Positions 46,201 through 53,611 of a stretch of 53,944 nucleotides of DNA are shown here, piece after piece. Origin of the DNA: Planctomycetaceae bacterium (GTDB lineage: Bacteria; Planctomycetota; Planctomycetia; Pirellulales; PALSA-1355). The stretch is taken from contig PLYM01000133.1 in the NCBI GenBank assembly GCA_003153375.1, positions 1 through 53,944 on the forward strand, in the 5' to 3' direction. Under the pieces are notes generated by a model that worked only from the letters and a program-made list of their open reading frames with translations, was not told the origin of the DNA and did no database searches. Positions within the stretch are counted from its first letter, which is position 1. Each line of letters opens with the position of its first letter. The position numbers and the translations under genes were made by a program.

Positions 46201-48312
46201 GCCGCTGCCGCTGGCCGTAAAATTCGTTGCCCCGCCAGTTGCCGTGGCGGTATAGGTGGCGCCTGTGAACGTCACCGGGAAGAAGTCCGACACACTGGCG
46301 CCCGTCACGACGCTCGGACCCGAGTTGGTCACGACGATCGTATAGGTATTGCTCGCGCCCGGCGCAACGAACGTTTTGCCGTCGGTCTTGGTCACGCTCA
46401 GATCGAAGGTTGGCGTGACGCGGTCGGTGTCGATGGCCTGGTTGTTTTGCGGATTGGTATCGGTCGTGCCCTGCGGCACGTTGACATTCGCCTGGTTCGT
46501 CAGGTCTTGAGTCAACGCAGCGCTGACCGTGCCCGTCACGGTATAAGTAATCGTGCTGCCCACCGGCATGTTCACGGTGTCGTTGATGTTGCTGCTGCCG
46601 CTGGCCGTGAAGCCGGTGGCGCCGCCGGTGGCAACGGCCGTGTAGGAAACGTTCGTAAATGCCGCGGGGAAGAAATCGGTCACCGTGGCGCCGGTCACCG
46701 CACTGGGGCCACCGTTGCTGACCACGATCGTATAGGTATCCGTCGTTCCGGGAATGACCGTCAGCTTGCCGTCGGTCTTCGTGATCCCTAGATCAGCCTG
46801 CGGCGTCGGGTTGTCGGAGTCGGTGGCCGAGTTGTTGGTGAGATTGGGGTCGACAATGGTGTTGGGCGCCGTGACCGTGGCCGTGTTGACCAGGGTTCCG
46901 GCCAGATTCGGGCTGACCGAGCCACTGACCGTGTACGTGATGGTGCTGCCGACTGGCATGTTCACGGTGTCGGAGATATTGCCGCTGCCATTGGCCGTGA
47001 AGCCCGTGGCGCCGCCGGTGGCGACTGCCGAGTAGACCGCGCCCGTGAATGCCGCGGGAAACGCATCGGCCACGGCTGCGCCGGTCACCGCGTTCGGACC
47101 GGCATTCGTCACCACGATCGTGTAGGTGGTGTTGGTGCCTGGCACGATGTCCGTTTTACCGTCGGTCTTCGTGATTTGCAGGTCGGCCTCGGGCGTGTTG
47201 TCCAGGTTATCGACGAACGGCGTGGGCGCGAACGTGTCGATCGACGCGACCTGTCCATTCAAGCCGGCGACGCCGCCGCCGATCGCCAGCTGAATGGCGT
47301 CGACCGAGGAGAAGTCGCCCGCGCCGGTGCCGCCGCCGTTGCCGAAGCTGGAGAACGGTATGAACACCGGCAGGTTCTGGGTGGCGCCGCCGATGCCGTC
47401 GCTGGGGCCTGGCACCGGAACCGTGACGATCGAAAAGTTCGAGGCATCTTTGTAGATGGTGAAGGTGGCCGTGGCGCCGTCGTGGTCGGCGCCCAGCGAC
47501 AAGGTGATCCCAGTCGCGCCGCCGGTGATCAGGCTCACGCCGTTGAGTCCAGGAAAATCGAGAGCCGGCGGCGTGCTCGTCGACGAACCGTCCCACGAAA
47601 CCGTGTAGGTGCCGATACCGCCGTTGCCCAGCGTGTCGAAATGCAACAGGTGAACGCCAGCCGGGTCGAAATTCGGATGCACCGCCAAATCCAACTGCCC
47701 CGATGCGGACGAAACATGGACGGCCAGGTCGCGGTGCCCGCCAATTGCCTCGGGCGCGGCGATCGTCGAGCTGGCATCGACCGTACTCTGATCGGCGCTG
47801 ATCGACTGTTGAGTCGTAAAGGTGTCGATGGTCGTCTCGGTGATGCCGTTGAGAGCGGACGCGCTGACCACGATCGCCGTCGGCGTAGGAGCGACATAGC
47901 CCGATGGCGCCGTCTCCTTCACGAAGTAAGTTCCCGCCGCCGACACGGAGAAGTTGTAGTGTCCGGTTCCGTCGGTCGTGGTCGGCGCGCCGACTTGCGT
48001 ATCGTCGGCGCCCAGGCCCACGCCGCCGTCAAATGTGCCATTGCCGCCGTCCTTGAAAAGCGTCACCGTCACGCCCGTGAGCACCGGTTGGCCCGTCGGG
48101 TTGTGGTTGCCCGAAACGTCGGCGAACGCGACGCCCGAGATGAGCGCTCCGGGACTCGCCGACAACACCACGCGGCCTTCGAGCGATTCGAAACCCAAAT
48201 GCCGTCGGCGCTCCCGTCCCTTGCGCGCCACGGATTGCTTGGGCCGGCTGATCCACCGGTCGGCCAGTCCGAGGTTGCTCAATAGATCGCGGAACAATTG
48301 TTTGCTGGGCAT
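43231..48312 (-). CDS. Giant surface protein with SdrD-B-like domain and ten DUF11 repeats
   Basis: The 1693-residue product starts with a basic leader and the motif FESLEGRVVLSA (about 41-52). A B-type (SdrD/Cna-B-like) domain follows (about 56-145: ISGVAFADVSGNHN, GTYFVKETAPSGY). A beta-rich domain (about 165-350, many Gly and Asp) precedes ten tandem DUF11/TIGR01451 repeats of 130 or 131 residues (about 374-1680), each reading ADLSITKTDxKT, PGTxDTYTIVVTN, TGATVADTFPA and NTATVxxPxGTTDPTPANN. A Pro-containing linker leads to the end LSKAQFLGRY, which might be a short sorting tag. It is presumably a cell-surface fibre or adhesin. The ATG at 48312 precedes the leader; an upstream frame to 48402 is not protein-like. 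Confidence 0.85.
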   Translation of the reverse strand: MPSKQLFRDLLSNLGLADRWISRPKQSVARKGRERRRHLGFESLEGRVVLSASPGALISGVAFADVSGNHNPTGQPVLTGVTVTLFKDGGNGTFDGGVGLGADDTQVGAPTTTDGTGHYNFSVSAAGTYFVKETAPSGYVAPTPTAIVVSASALNGITETTIDTFTTQQSISADQSTVDASSTIAAPEAIGGHRDLAVHVSSASGQLDLAVHPNFDPAGVHLLHFDTLGNGGIGTYTVSWDGSSTSTPPALDFPGLNGVSLITGGATGITLSLGADHDGATATFTIYKDASNFSIVTVPVPGPSDGIGGATQNLPVFIPFSSFGNGGGTGAGDFSSVDAIQLAIGGGVAGLNGQVASIDTFAPTPFVDNLDNTPEADLQITKTDGKTDIVPGTNTTYTIVVTNAGPNAVTGAAVADAFPAAFTGAVYSAVATGGATGFTANGSGNISDTVNMPVGSTITYTVSGSVSPNLAGTLVNTATVTAPNTIVDPNLTNNSATDSDNPTPQADLGITKTDGKLTVIPGTTDTYTIVVSNGGPSAVTGATVTDFFPAAFTNVSYTAVATGGATGFTASGSSNINDTVNMPVGSTITYTVTGTVSAALTQDLTNQANVNVPQGTTDTNPQNNQAIDTDRVTPTFDLSVTKTDGKTFVAPGASNTYTIVVTNSGPSVVTGASVSDFFPVTFTGATYTATATGGATNFTASGSGDITDSVNMPVGSTITYIVTGTISAQATGTISNTVTVVAPEGTTDSNPNNNSATDTDTITNLADMAVTKTDGKTTVVPGTNDTYTIVVTNNGPTDIVGGSVVDAFPAIFTGATYTAVATGGATGFTASGSGNINDTVNMPLNSTITYTVTGAVSASATGTLVNTATVAVPVSLTDPTPANNTATDTDILTPQADLSITKTDGKTTVVPGTIDTYTIVVTNSGPSVVTGAAVGDSFPLAFTGVSYTATATGGATGFTASGSGNINDTAVNMPVGSTITYTVTGTVSPSATGTLVNTATVTAPQGTTDPTPANNTATDTDTLTPQADLTITKTDNKTSVVPGTSDTYTIVVSNLGPSAVTGATVGDTFPVILTGVTYTAVPSGGATGFTASGSGTINDTVNMPVGSTITYTVTGTVSPSATGTLVNTATVAAPQGTTDPTPANNTATDTDTLTPQADLSITKTDNKTTVVPGTSDTYTIVVANSGPSAVTGATVADTFPATFTGVTYTAVASGGATGFTASGSGNINDTAVNMPVGSTITYTVTGTVSPSATGTLVNTATVAAPQGTTDPTPANNSATDTDVLTPQADLSITKTDNKTTVVPGTSDTYTIVVTNTGPSAVTGATVADTFPATFTGVTYTAVATGGATGFTASGSGNINDTAVNMPVGSTVTYTVTGTVSAAATGSLVNTATVTTPQGVTDPTPANNTATDTDTLTPQADLSITKTDNKTLVVPGTTDSYTIVVTNSGPSVVTGATVADTFPSTYTGVTYTATATGGATGFTASGSGNINDTAVNMPVNSTITYVVTGTVNAAATGTLVNTATVTAPEGTTDPTPANNTATDTDTMTPQVDLVVTKTDGITTIKAGNSTTYTIVITNAGPSVATGASIVDTVPAILTGVTFTATATGGATGFTASGTGSIDDTNVTMPVGSTITYTVTGTMPISAKAGTLTNTVTASVPEGLTDTNLNNNTATDTDTVDPLPPLSKAQFLGRY
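43240..47195 (-). repeat. Ten-copy tandem DNA repeat (390/393 bp) encoding DUF11 domains
   Basis: The marker ACGATC, within the codons for TYTIVV read in reverse, recurs at 43592, 43985, 44378, 44771, 45161, 45554, 45944, 46334, 46724 and 47114. Spacings are therefore 393, 393, 393, 390, 393, 390, 390, 390 and 390 bp. The 3-bp difference is an extra Ala codon (DTAVNMP versus DTVNMP). Copies between about 43850 and 45600 are the most alike, suggesting recent duplication or gene conversion. Confidence 0.9.
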
Positions 48313-48555
48313 GGTCGCTCTCTGCGGGGAGTGCTGCGGAATGCAAGGACGGGACAGGTGGCACGCGCCGTGCGTTGGCGAGCTCTGGGGCGTGCTCGTC
48401 ACCTCGCCGTTGCCTAGGCCGGGGGTGCCTGGCAGCGCGCGACGCGGGTTCCTTGGTCCTTATCGTCAACCGGCGGCGCTACAATCAGTGTAGGTCGCAC
48501 AATCGGTAGCATAGGCGCTCCAGATCGCCTCGGCGAGTGGCGATCGGGGGGTAGA

Positions 48556-48582
48556 CCAAAGCCTTATGCCCACAAGGCTTGG
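48556..48582. terminator. Possible hairpin terminator
   Basis: CCAAAGCCTT pairs with AAGGCTTGG around ATGCCCAC: nine pairs with one bulged A. It is about 160 bases after the BBP7 stop on that strand. No U-run follows. Confidence 0.3.
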
Positions 48583-48600
48583 TGCTCACCACCACGCAAA

Positions 48601-48657
48601 CGCTAGCCGCCGCGCGAAACGATTAAAATCCGTTTCGGCGGCGGCGCGTTGCTAGCG
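48601..48657 (-). terminator. Long imperfect hairpin downstream of the BBP7 gene
   Basis: CGCTAGC (48601-48607) pairs with GCTAGCG (48651-48657), CGCCGC with GCGGCG, and GAAACG (48616-48621) with CGTTTC (48631-48636), closing on an AT-rich 9-base loop. It lies about 90 bases past the BBP7 stop, so a transcript end is plausible, but there is no proper U-tract. Confidence 0.4.
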
Positions 48658-48742
48658 GAAAATTGCCGGAAAATGCCAGCAATCAGGGCGATCGCCGGCC
48701 ATTTGCCAGCAGAAAGCGCGGCGGTGTTACCAGCGCTGGGTG

Positions 48743-50536
48743 TTACCAGCGATAATCGAGCCCGGCGCTGATGCCCTGGGCCCAGAAGTCGGTTTCTTGA
48801 AACGCGAACGCCGGATGCCGCGTGTCGCCCGCCAAGGGGCGCGTGTCGTTGGGCAGCAGGCGGCTGTTCACGTCCAGATCGATCTGGTCGCCGGGCCGCA
48901 CCACGCGGCTCAAATACAGAAACGTATAGCCAAACGTCGCCCGCAATCGCGGGGTCAGTTGATAGCCCAGGTTAGCGCCCAATTGGGGCATCACCGCGAA
49001 CTGGTTGCGCGAGTAATTGCCGATGTTCGTGCTCTGCGCCAGCAGACCTCCGGCCGAGGTCGTCGTGGTGCCGAACTGCGTGGTCGTGGTCGACCCGTCG
49101 ATGCTCACCATTTCATTGACGGTTCCCATCGCCAGTTTCGACAGCAATTCGATCGTCCAGCGATTACGATTGGCCTGCAACGAGGTGCCGAATTCGACGC
49201 CGTTGAAGGTGTTCTGCGTGCTGAAGCGGTCGTTGACCAAAAACGTGCCCGGGTTGTTCGCCACGAGCGACGTCAGGTTTTCGTTGATCGCCAGGTTGTC
49301 GCTCAGCCGTGCATAGCGATAGCCGACCAGAAAGTCCAAGCGATACCAGCCGGGACCACTCAGGCTGGGGCAGCACGAGTCATAGCAACTGTTCGAACAG
49401 CACAAGTTGAACAGCGCCCGCAGACCCGCCGATTGAAAGCGCGTTTGCGCGGCCACGCTAACCGTACCGGCCAACGACCCCGGCGAGCTGACCTGCTCGA
49501 TGTTCTGACCCACGATCTGCGAAGGGTCGGCTTGCGTCGGGCTGAGATCGAAGAACGGCCGCGAAATGATATCGGTGCCGTTCGAGCCGGCCGCGAAATT
49601 CGTCGTCGCGGTCGACAGCGCGAACCAATCTCCTTCCACGCCCACCGTCTGGCAGGCGTTGAGCCACATGCCACTGGTCAGCCGCACGCCCGAGCGGCCA
49701 AAGCCGTTGATCCGGTCCTGGCCATAAAGAATCGTCGTGCCGGGCGTGTCCAGATAGCCGGGCTGCGCCGTCGACGGGCCGGTTGTGACCAGCGGCGGAA
49801 TGTGCATGCCCGAGGTCCACCAATACAGATACTCGGCGCGAGCCCAAAAGATTCCCGGGGGTCCGCAGCCGCAGGCCGAGCAGCCGCAGCCACCGCAGGC
49901 GGAACAACCGCCGTCGGTGCCTTGCCAGGGAATCTCCTCGGAGTAGTTGTCGTCGGGCACCGGCACTGGGCCCGGAGCGGCCGCGGCCTGGGGCGCGTCG
50001 TGATTGACCGGCTGGATGTCGCCCGATGACTCGACTTCGGCGTCGGCATCGGTGATGCTGCCGCGTCGCCCCGGTTGTTTGACTTGATAGGCCACTTGCT
50101 GCGTCGCGCCGGCGGCCAAGGCGCCCTCGGCGCTGGCCGCGTCGGCCGGACCCGCGGCGCCCGTGCGCGAGGCGGTGTTCTCCGGCGGGCCGACTTGCTT
50201 CACTTCCATCACCGGCATCGAGTCGCCCGGCGTTTCGACTTGCTTGCCGCTGACGTGCACGCGCCGATTGACATAGCGATCGAGGCTCATGCCCGGCGCG
50301 GGCCGCAAGTAGTACAAGATCGCGCCCGAGTGATCGACGACCACGTAGGGCGTATTCGTGTTCTTGCGAGATTTGTTGGGGCGAATCAACCCGGTGACGT
50401 CGCCCATCTGCTGCAGGACCGCGGGCTGCTCGGTCAACTCGGCCGGTTCGGCGGCCGCGCAAGGCACGATGGCACTCAAGCAGCAAGGTACGAAACCAGC
50501 TAGCAGTGCGAACGGACAGAATCTTGATCGAATCAT
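48743..50536 (-). CDS. BBP7-family outer-membrane beta-barrel protein
   Basis: The 597-residue exported protein has a signal peptide (about 1-29), then a small beta domain (VTGLIRPNKSRKNT, YVVVDHSGAILYYLRPAPG, RRVHVSGKQVE; about 45-115). A low-complexity linker leads into a Cys/Gly cluster CSACGGCGCSACGCG (about 210-225). The BBP7 barrel follows: FWARAEYLYWWTSGMHIPPLV, GVEGDWFAL, GPGWYRLDFLVGYRYARLSD, MPQLGANLGYQLTPRLRATFGY, ending in LDYRW with the terminal aromatic expected of BAM-inserted barrels. BBP7 proteins are abundant in planctomycetes and are probably outer-membrane components; function unknown. The ATG at 50536 begins the signal; an upstream frame to 50605 is less likely. No ribosome site is obvious. 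Confidence 0.88.
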   Translation of the reverse strand: MIRSRFCPFALLAGFVPCCLSAIVPCAAAEPAELTEQPAVLQQMGDVTGLIRPNKSRKNTNTPYVVVDHSGAILYYLRPAPGMSLDRYVNRRVHVSGKQVETPGDSMPVMEVKQVGPPENTASRTGAAGPADAASAEGALAAGATQQVAYQVKQPGRRGSITDADAEVESSGDIQPVNHDAPQAAAAPGPVPVPDDNYSEEIPWQGTDGGCSACGGCGCSACGCGPPGIFWARAEYLYWWTSGMHIPPLVTTGPSTAQPGYLDTPGTTILYGQDRINGFGRSGVRLTSGMWLNACQTVGVEGDWFALSTATTNFAAGSNGTDIISRPFFDLSPTQADPSQIVGQNIEQVSSPGSLAGTVSVAAQTRFQSAGLRALFNLCCSNSCYDSCCPSLSGPGWYRLDFLVGYRYARLSDNLAINENLTSLVANNPGTFLVNDRFSTQNTFNGVEFGTSLQANRNRWTIELLSKLAMGTVNEMVSIDGSTTTTQFGTTTTSAGGLLAQSTNIGNYSRNQFAVMPQLGANLGYQLTPRLRATFGYTFLYLSRVVRPGDQIDLDVNSRLLPNDTRPLAGDTRHPAFAFQETDFWAQGISAGLDYRW

Positions 50537-50783
50537 ATGTGCGACGACCGTCGATTTGGAGATGTGGAGATGAGAAATGGGCCGCTCTCTTACCAGCGGC
50601 CGCAACCACGCGTCAAGGCCAGCTTGTCGAGGGTCTCAGCAAATTGGGCAGCAATTCGCTGGCCGATCGCGCGGGCCTATCTCACGGCCACGTCACGAGT
50701 TGAGCGGGCGCTCGGCCGGCTTGCTAGCACGTCGCGAGAAAAAAATGTGCCAGAAGCGCCCTGGCAAAAAAAGCAGGGGCGAA

Positions 50784-52043
50784 TTATTTGCCGGCCGATT
50801 GCGGACCCACGCAGTAGAGAAATTTGGTCGAGCGGATCAGCAGTTGCCCCTGGCTGGGCACCAAGGCGGCGCGAAACAATTCGTCGCTCTCCGATTCGAG
50901 CTTGCTCTTGGCGACGATCTTCATCTGCTCACCCGGTTCGACGACGATCGTTTCGCCGGCGTCGCTTTGAAAGTAGGCGCGCCCCTCGGCCACCAGCGGC
51001 GAGGACGAATACTTTTCGCCCACGCGCTCCTTCCACAGCTCGCGCCCCGTTTCGCAGTCGTAGCAGATCATGATTCCGTTCATGCTGGCCGTCAACAGAT
51101 ACTTGTCGATCACGACCGGCGAGGGCAGATCGCGGCCCCCCTTGCGCGGCGTGTGCCAGACACGATGCGTCGCGCTCACGTCGCCGCTGCCGCCGGGCCG
51201 CACCGCATAGATGTCGCCCGCCAGGCCGTTGACCACGTACAACTTCCCATGCGCGAAGGCCGGCACCGGCTCGCCGCGCCCGGCGTAGCTCTTGCAGCTC
51301 CACAGCTCCTGCCCGGTCTGGGGATCATACCCGCGAACCGCGCTGTGACCGTTGACGACCAGCTCTTGACGTTCCGCCGTGCGGATCAGCACCGGCGTGC
51401 TCCAGCCGATTGCACCCTCACGCGGGGTCTGCCAAACGGTCTCGCCCGTCAGCGCATTGAGCGCCGTTAGCGACGCGTCCTTCGATAAACTGTCACCATT
51501 CAAAATCACCGTGTCGCCAAAGAACACGGGGCTGGCCGCAGTGCCCCAGGGACCTTCGAACTCCCCCAGGTCGCGCGACCAGAGAGGCTTGCCGTCGAGC
51601 GCATAGCCATGCACGCCGCCGCGGCCGAAGAAGGCCACCACGATCTTGCCGTTGGTGGCGCAGGTGGCCGATGCCCAGCCGTTCATCACATGCGATTTCT
51701 CGGGCTCGCCCGTCCAAGCCACGTGCTCCCACAGGGTTTTTCCATCGCGGCGATCGAGCGCGAACACCACGCGTTGCCGCCCGTCTTCGAGCGCCGTGGT
51801 CAGAAAGATCTGATTGCCCCACAGCACCGGCGTCGATTGGCCGGTTCCCTTGAGCGGCGCTTTCCAGACCACGTTCTTCGTGGTCCAGGTGAGTGGCAGG
51901 CCGGTTTCGGCCGTGTGCCCCGTGCCGGTCGGCCCACCCCAACCGGGCCAATTCACTTCGGCCTTGGCCGCGGGGCTCACGGTAAGAATCAGAAAGCTCG
52001 CGCTAGCCAGCGCGCGGATCGAACGGCGGCAAAAGTCTCGCAC
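50784..52043 (-). CDS. PQQ-binding-like beta-propeller repeat protein
   Basis: The 419-residue exported protein has a signal peptide (about 1-28) and repeated propeller blades, each ending in a Trp-containing turn: GKTLWEHV, GKPLWSRDL, GETVWQTPREG, GQELWSCKSYAG and GRELWKERVGEKY. The start WPGWGGPTGTGHTAETGLPLTW is typical of planctomycete PQQ-like proteins found near Gfo/Idh oxidoreductases. No PQQ-dehydrogenase catalytic Asp/Ca site is seen, so it may be a structural or binding propeller (BamB-like fold) rather than an enzyme. The start is a GTG with GGAG about eight bases upstream. It follows the DUF1501 gene by 99 bp on the same strand. Confidence 0.88.
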   Translation of the reverse strand: MRDFCRRSIRALASASFLILTVSPAAKAEVNWPGWGGPTGTGHTAETGLPLTWTTKNVVWKAPLKGTGQSTPVLWGNQIFLTTALEDGRQRVVFALDRRDGKTLWEHVAWTGEPEKSHVMNGWASATCATNGKIVVAFFGRGGVHGYALDGKPLWSRDLGEFEGPWGTAASPVFFGDTVILNGDSLSKDASLTALNALTGETVWQTPREGAIGWSTPVLIRTAERQELVVNGHSAVRGYDPQTGQELWSCKSYAGRGEPVPAFAHGKLYVVNGLAGDIYAVRPGGSGDVSATHRVWHTPRKGGRDLPSPVVIDKYLLTASMNGIMICYDCETGRELWKERVGEKYSSSPLVAEGRAYFQSDAGETIVVEPGEQMKIVAKSKLESESDELFRAALVPSQGQLLIRSTKFLYCVGPQSAGK

Positions 52044-52142
52044 CGGGATACTCCAGCAAGGGTGAGTCTCAACAATCGATCGCGTGCGGATTGTCTTCGT
52101 GCGGTGCCCCGGACGCCCAGGGACTGGCCCAGGCGCATCGGC

Positions 52143-53447
52143 TCAAACCAGCTCGGGAATCGGCGCGCCGTCTTCCAGCATATAAACTGGGCGGCCGGCC
52201 TGATTGACGAACTGCGTGTGGGGATCGGCGCCCAGCACGTGGAACACCGTGGCCATCAGGTCCTGCGGCCGAATCGGCTTGGTCTTCGGCATGTCGCCCT
52301 TGGGGGCCGACTCGCCCACGACCTGTCCCATTCGCAAGCCGCCGCCGGCCAGGGCCAGCGTGCTCAGCGGCGCCCAGTGGTCGCGACCGGCGTTGCGGTT
52401 GATTTTGGGCGTGCGGCCGAATTCACCGGTCACCACCAGCAGGATGTTGTCGCTCAGGCCGCGCTGGGCGACGTCTTCCAAAAACGCCGACACGCCGCGA
52501 TCCACTTCGCCGCTGCGCTTTTCCATGTTGGTCTTGATCTGCTGGTGCATGTCCCAGCCGCCGTAGGAGAGCGTGACGAACCCGCAGCCAGCTTCGCACA
52601 ACCGCCGGGCCCGCAACAATTGCTCGCCCAGCCCCTTGCCATACTGCTCGATCAGCTTCGGATCTTCGCGCTTCAGATCGAACGCGTCGGGCGCGTTGCC
52701 CAGCACGAGATTGAAAGCCTGATCCTCGAACCGATCGAGCCCTTCCATCAACCCGCTGCGGTCGACGGCGCTATTGAGCTTGTCCAAACTGGCCAGCAGC
52801 ATGCGGCGATCGTCGAGACGCTTCTGCGGCACGGCCAGCGACAAGTTCTTGAGCGCTTGTCCCGAAGGATCGAACGGCGCGAACGGCGTGCCGAGGAAAG
52901 CCGGTCCGTCGGAGCCGATGCGGCCCAGTCGCACGAAGGTCGGCATGCCCGTGATCGGATGATTGGCACCCCGCACGCGCGACACGATCGCGCCCACCGA
53001 GGGCCGCGTGGGCACGCCGCCGTTGTCGACCTGGCGATTGTCATATCCGGTCATCACGAAGTGCGTGCCGCCGGCGTGGCCGCTGTTGTTGTGCGCGAAC
53101 GAACGCACGAAGGCCATCTGCCTGGCCTTCGCCGCGATTTTTGGAAACGTCGAGCCGATCGTCACCCCCGCTAGTGCCGTCTTCACCTCGCCGGTCACGC
53201 TGCGATACTCGACCGGCGCGTTCATGTGCGGGTCGAAGGTTTCGATGTGCGTCGGTCCGCCACCCAGCCACACCCAGACCACCGAGGTGTTCTTCACCGG
53301 CTTGCCGGCGGCAGCCGCCTGCGCCCGGGCCGAGAGCAACCCCGACAGCGTCAGGGCCCCCGCCCCCAGCGTGCCCACCCGCAAGAACTCGCGGCGCGTC
53401 GTGCCCTGACAATCTCGATAGCGGCGATCGGTTTCGAGGTTCAACAT
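52143..53447 (-). CDS. DUF1501 protein, Tat-exported (no cytochrome partner in the window)
   Basis: The 434-residue product has a twin-arginine leader (TTRREFLRVGTLGAGALTLSG, about 16-36) and DUF1501 landmarks: WVWLGGGPTHIETFDPHMNA, AFVRSFAHNNSGHAGGTHF, SYGGWDMHQQI, VVTGEFGRTPKINRNAGRDHW and LALAGGGLRMGQVVGES. It is a shorter, distinct subfamily from the two DUF1501 proteins at the left. GGAGG about nine bases before the ATG fixes the start. Unlike those, its upstream neighbour (higher coordinates) is an oxidoreductase and its downstream neighbour a PQQ-type propeller; a PSCyt1/DUF1549 partner could lie beyond the window. Confidence 0.9.
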   Translation of the reverse strand: MLNLETDRRYRDCQGTTRREFLRVGTLGAGALTLSGLLSARAQAAAAGKPVKNTSVVWVWLGGGPTHIETFDPHMNAPVEYRSVTGEVKTALAGVTIGSTFPKIAAKARQMAFVRSFAHNNSGHAGGTHFVMTGYDNRQVDNGGVPTRPSVGAIVSRVRGANHPITGMPTFVRLGRIGSDGPAFLGTPFAPFDPSGQALKNLSLAVPQKRLDDRRMLLASLDKLNSAVDRSGLMEGLDRFEDQAFNLVLGNAPDAFDLKREDPKLIEQYGKGLGEQLLRARRLCEAGCGFVTLSYGGWDMHQQIKTNMEKRSGEVDRGVSAFLEDVAQRGLSDNILLVVTGEFGRTPKINRNAGRDHWAPLSTLALAGGGLRMGQVVGESAPKGDMPKTKPIRPQDLMATVFHVLGADPHTQFVNQAGRPVYMLEDGAPIPELV

Positions 53448-53611
53448 GGCCCTGTTCCTCCCTAATCCCCACGCACCCAGAAATCGGATCGGCAGCGGTT
53501 GATCCGTCGCGCAGTATAGCGCTAACTATTAAACCGAGCAACTTTTTGATCGGACCGCCGAATCCCGCTCGATTGGTCTAAAAACCGCCCCGTGAGAACC
53601 TAGGCAATTTT

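Larger units (their letters stand above)
48313..48742. other. Intergenic region between BBP7 and DUF11 genes
   Basis: This 430-bp gap holds two hairpins (48556-48582 and 48601-48657), a short direct repeat at the BBP7 end (GGTGTTACCAGCG at 48723-48735 and 48739-48751), and presumably the leftward promoter of the DUF11 gene. No gene is supported. Confidence 0.5.

Noticed and set aside
43240-47195. Regular repeat array as a possible CRISPR or satellite
   Set aside because: Units are 390-393 bp, continuous and in frame, encoding DUF11 domains; no short repeats with unique spacers.
51609-53174. Rightward open frame of 521 codons at the right end
   Set aside because: Lies opposite the PQQ-type and DUF1501 genes and has no protein-like features.
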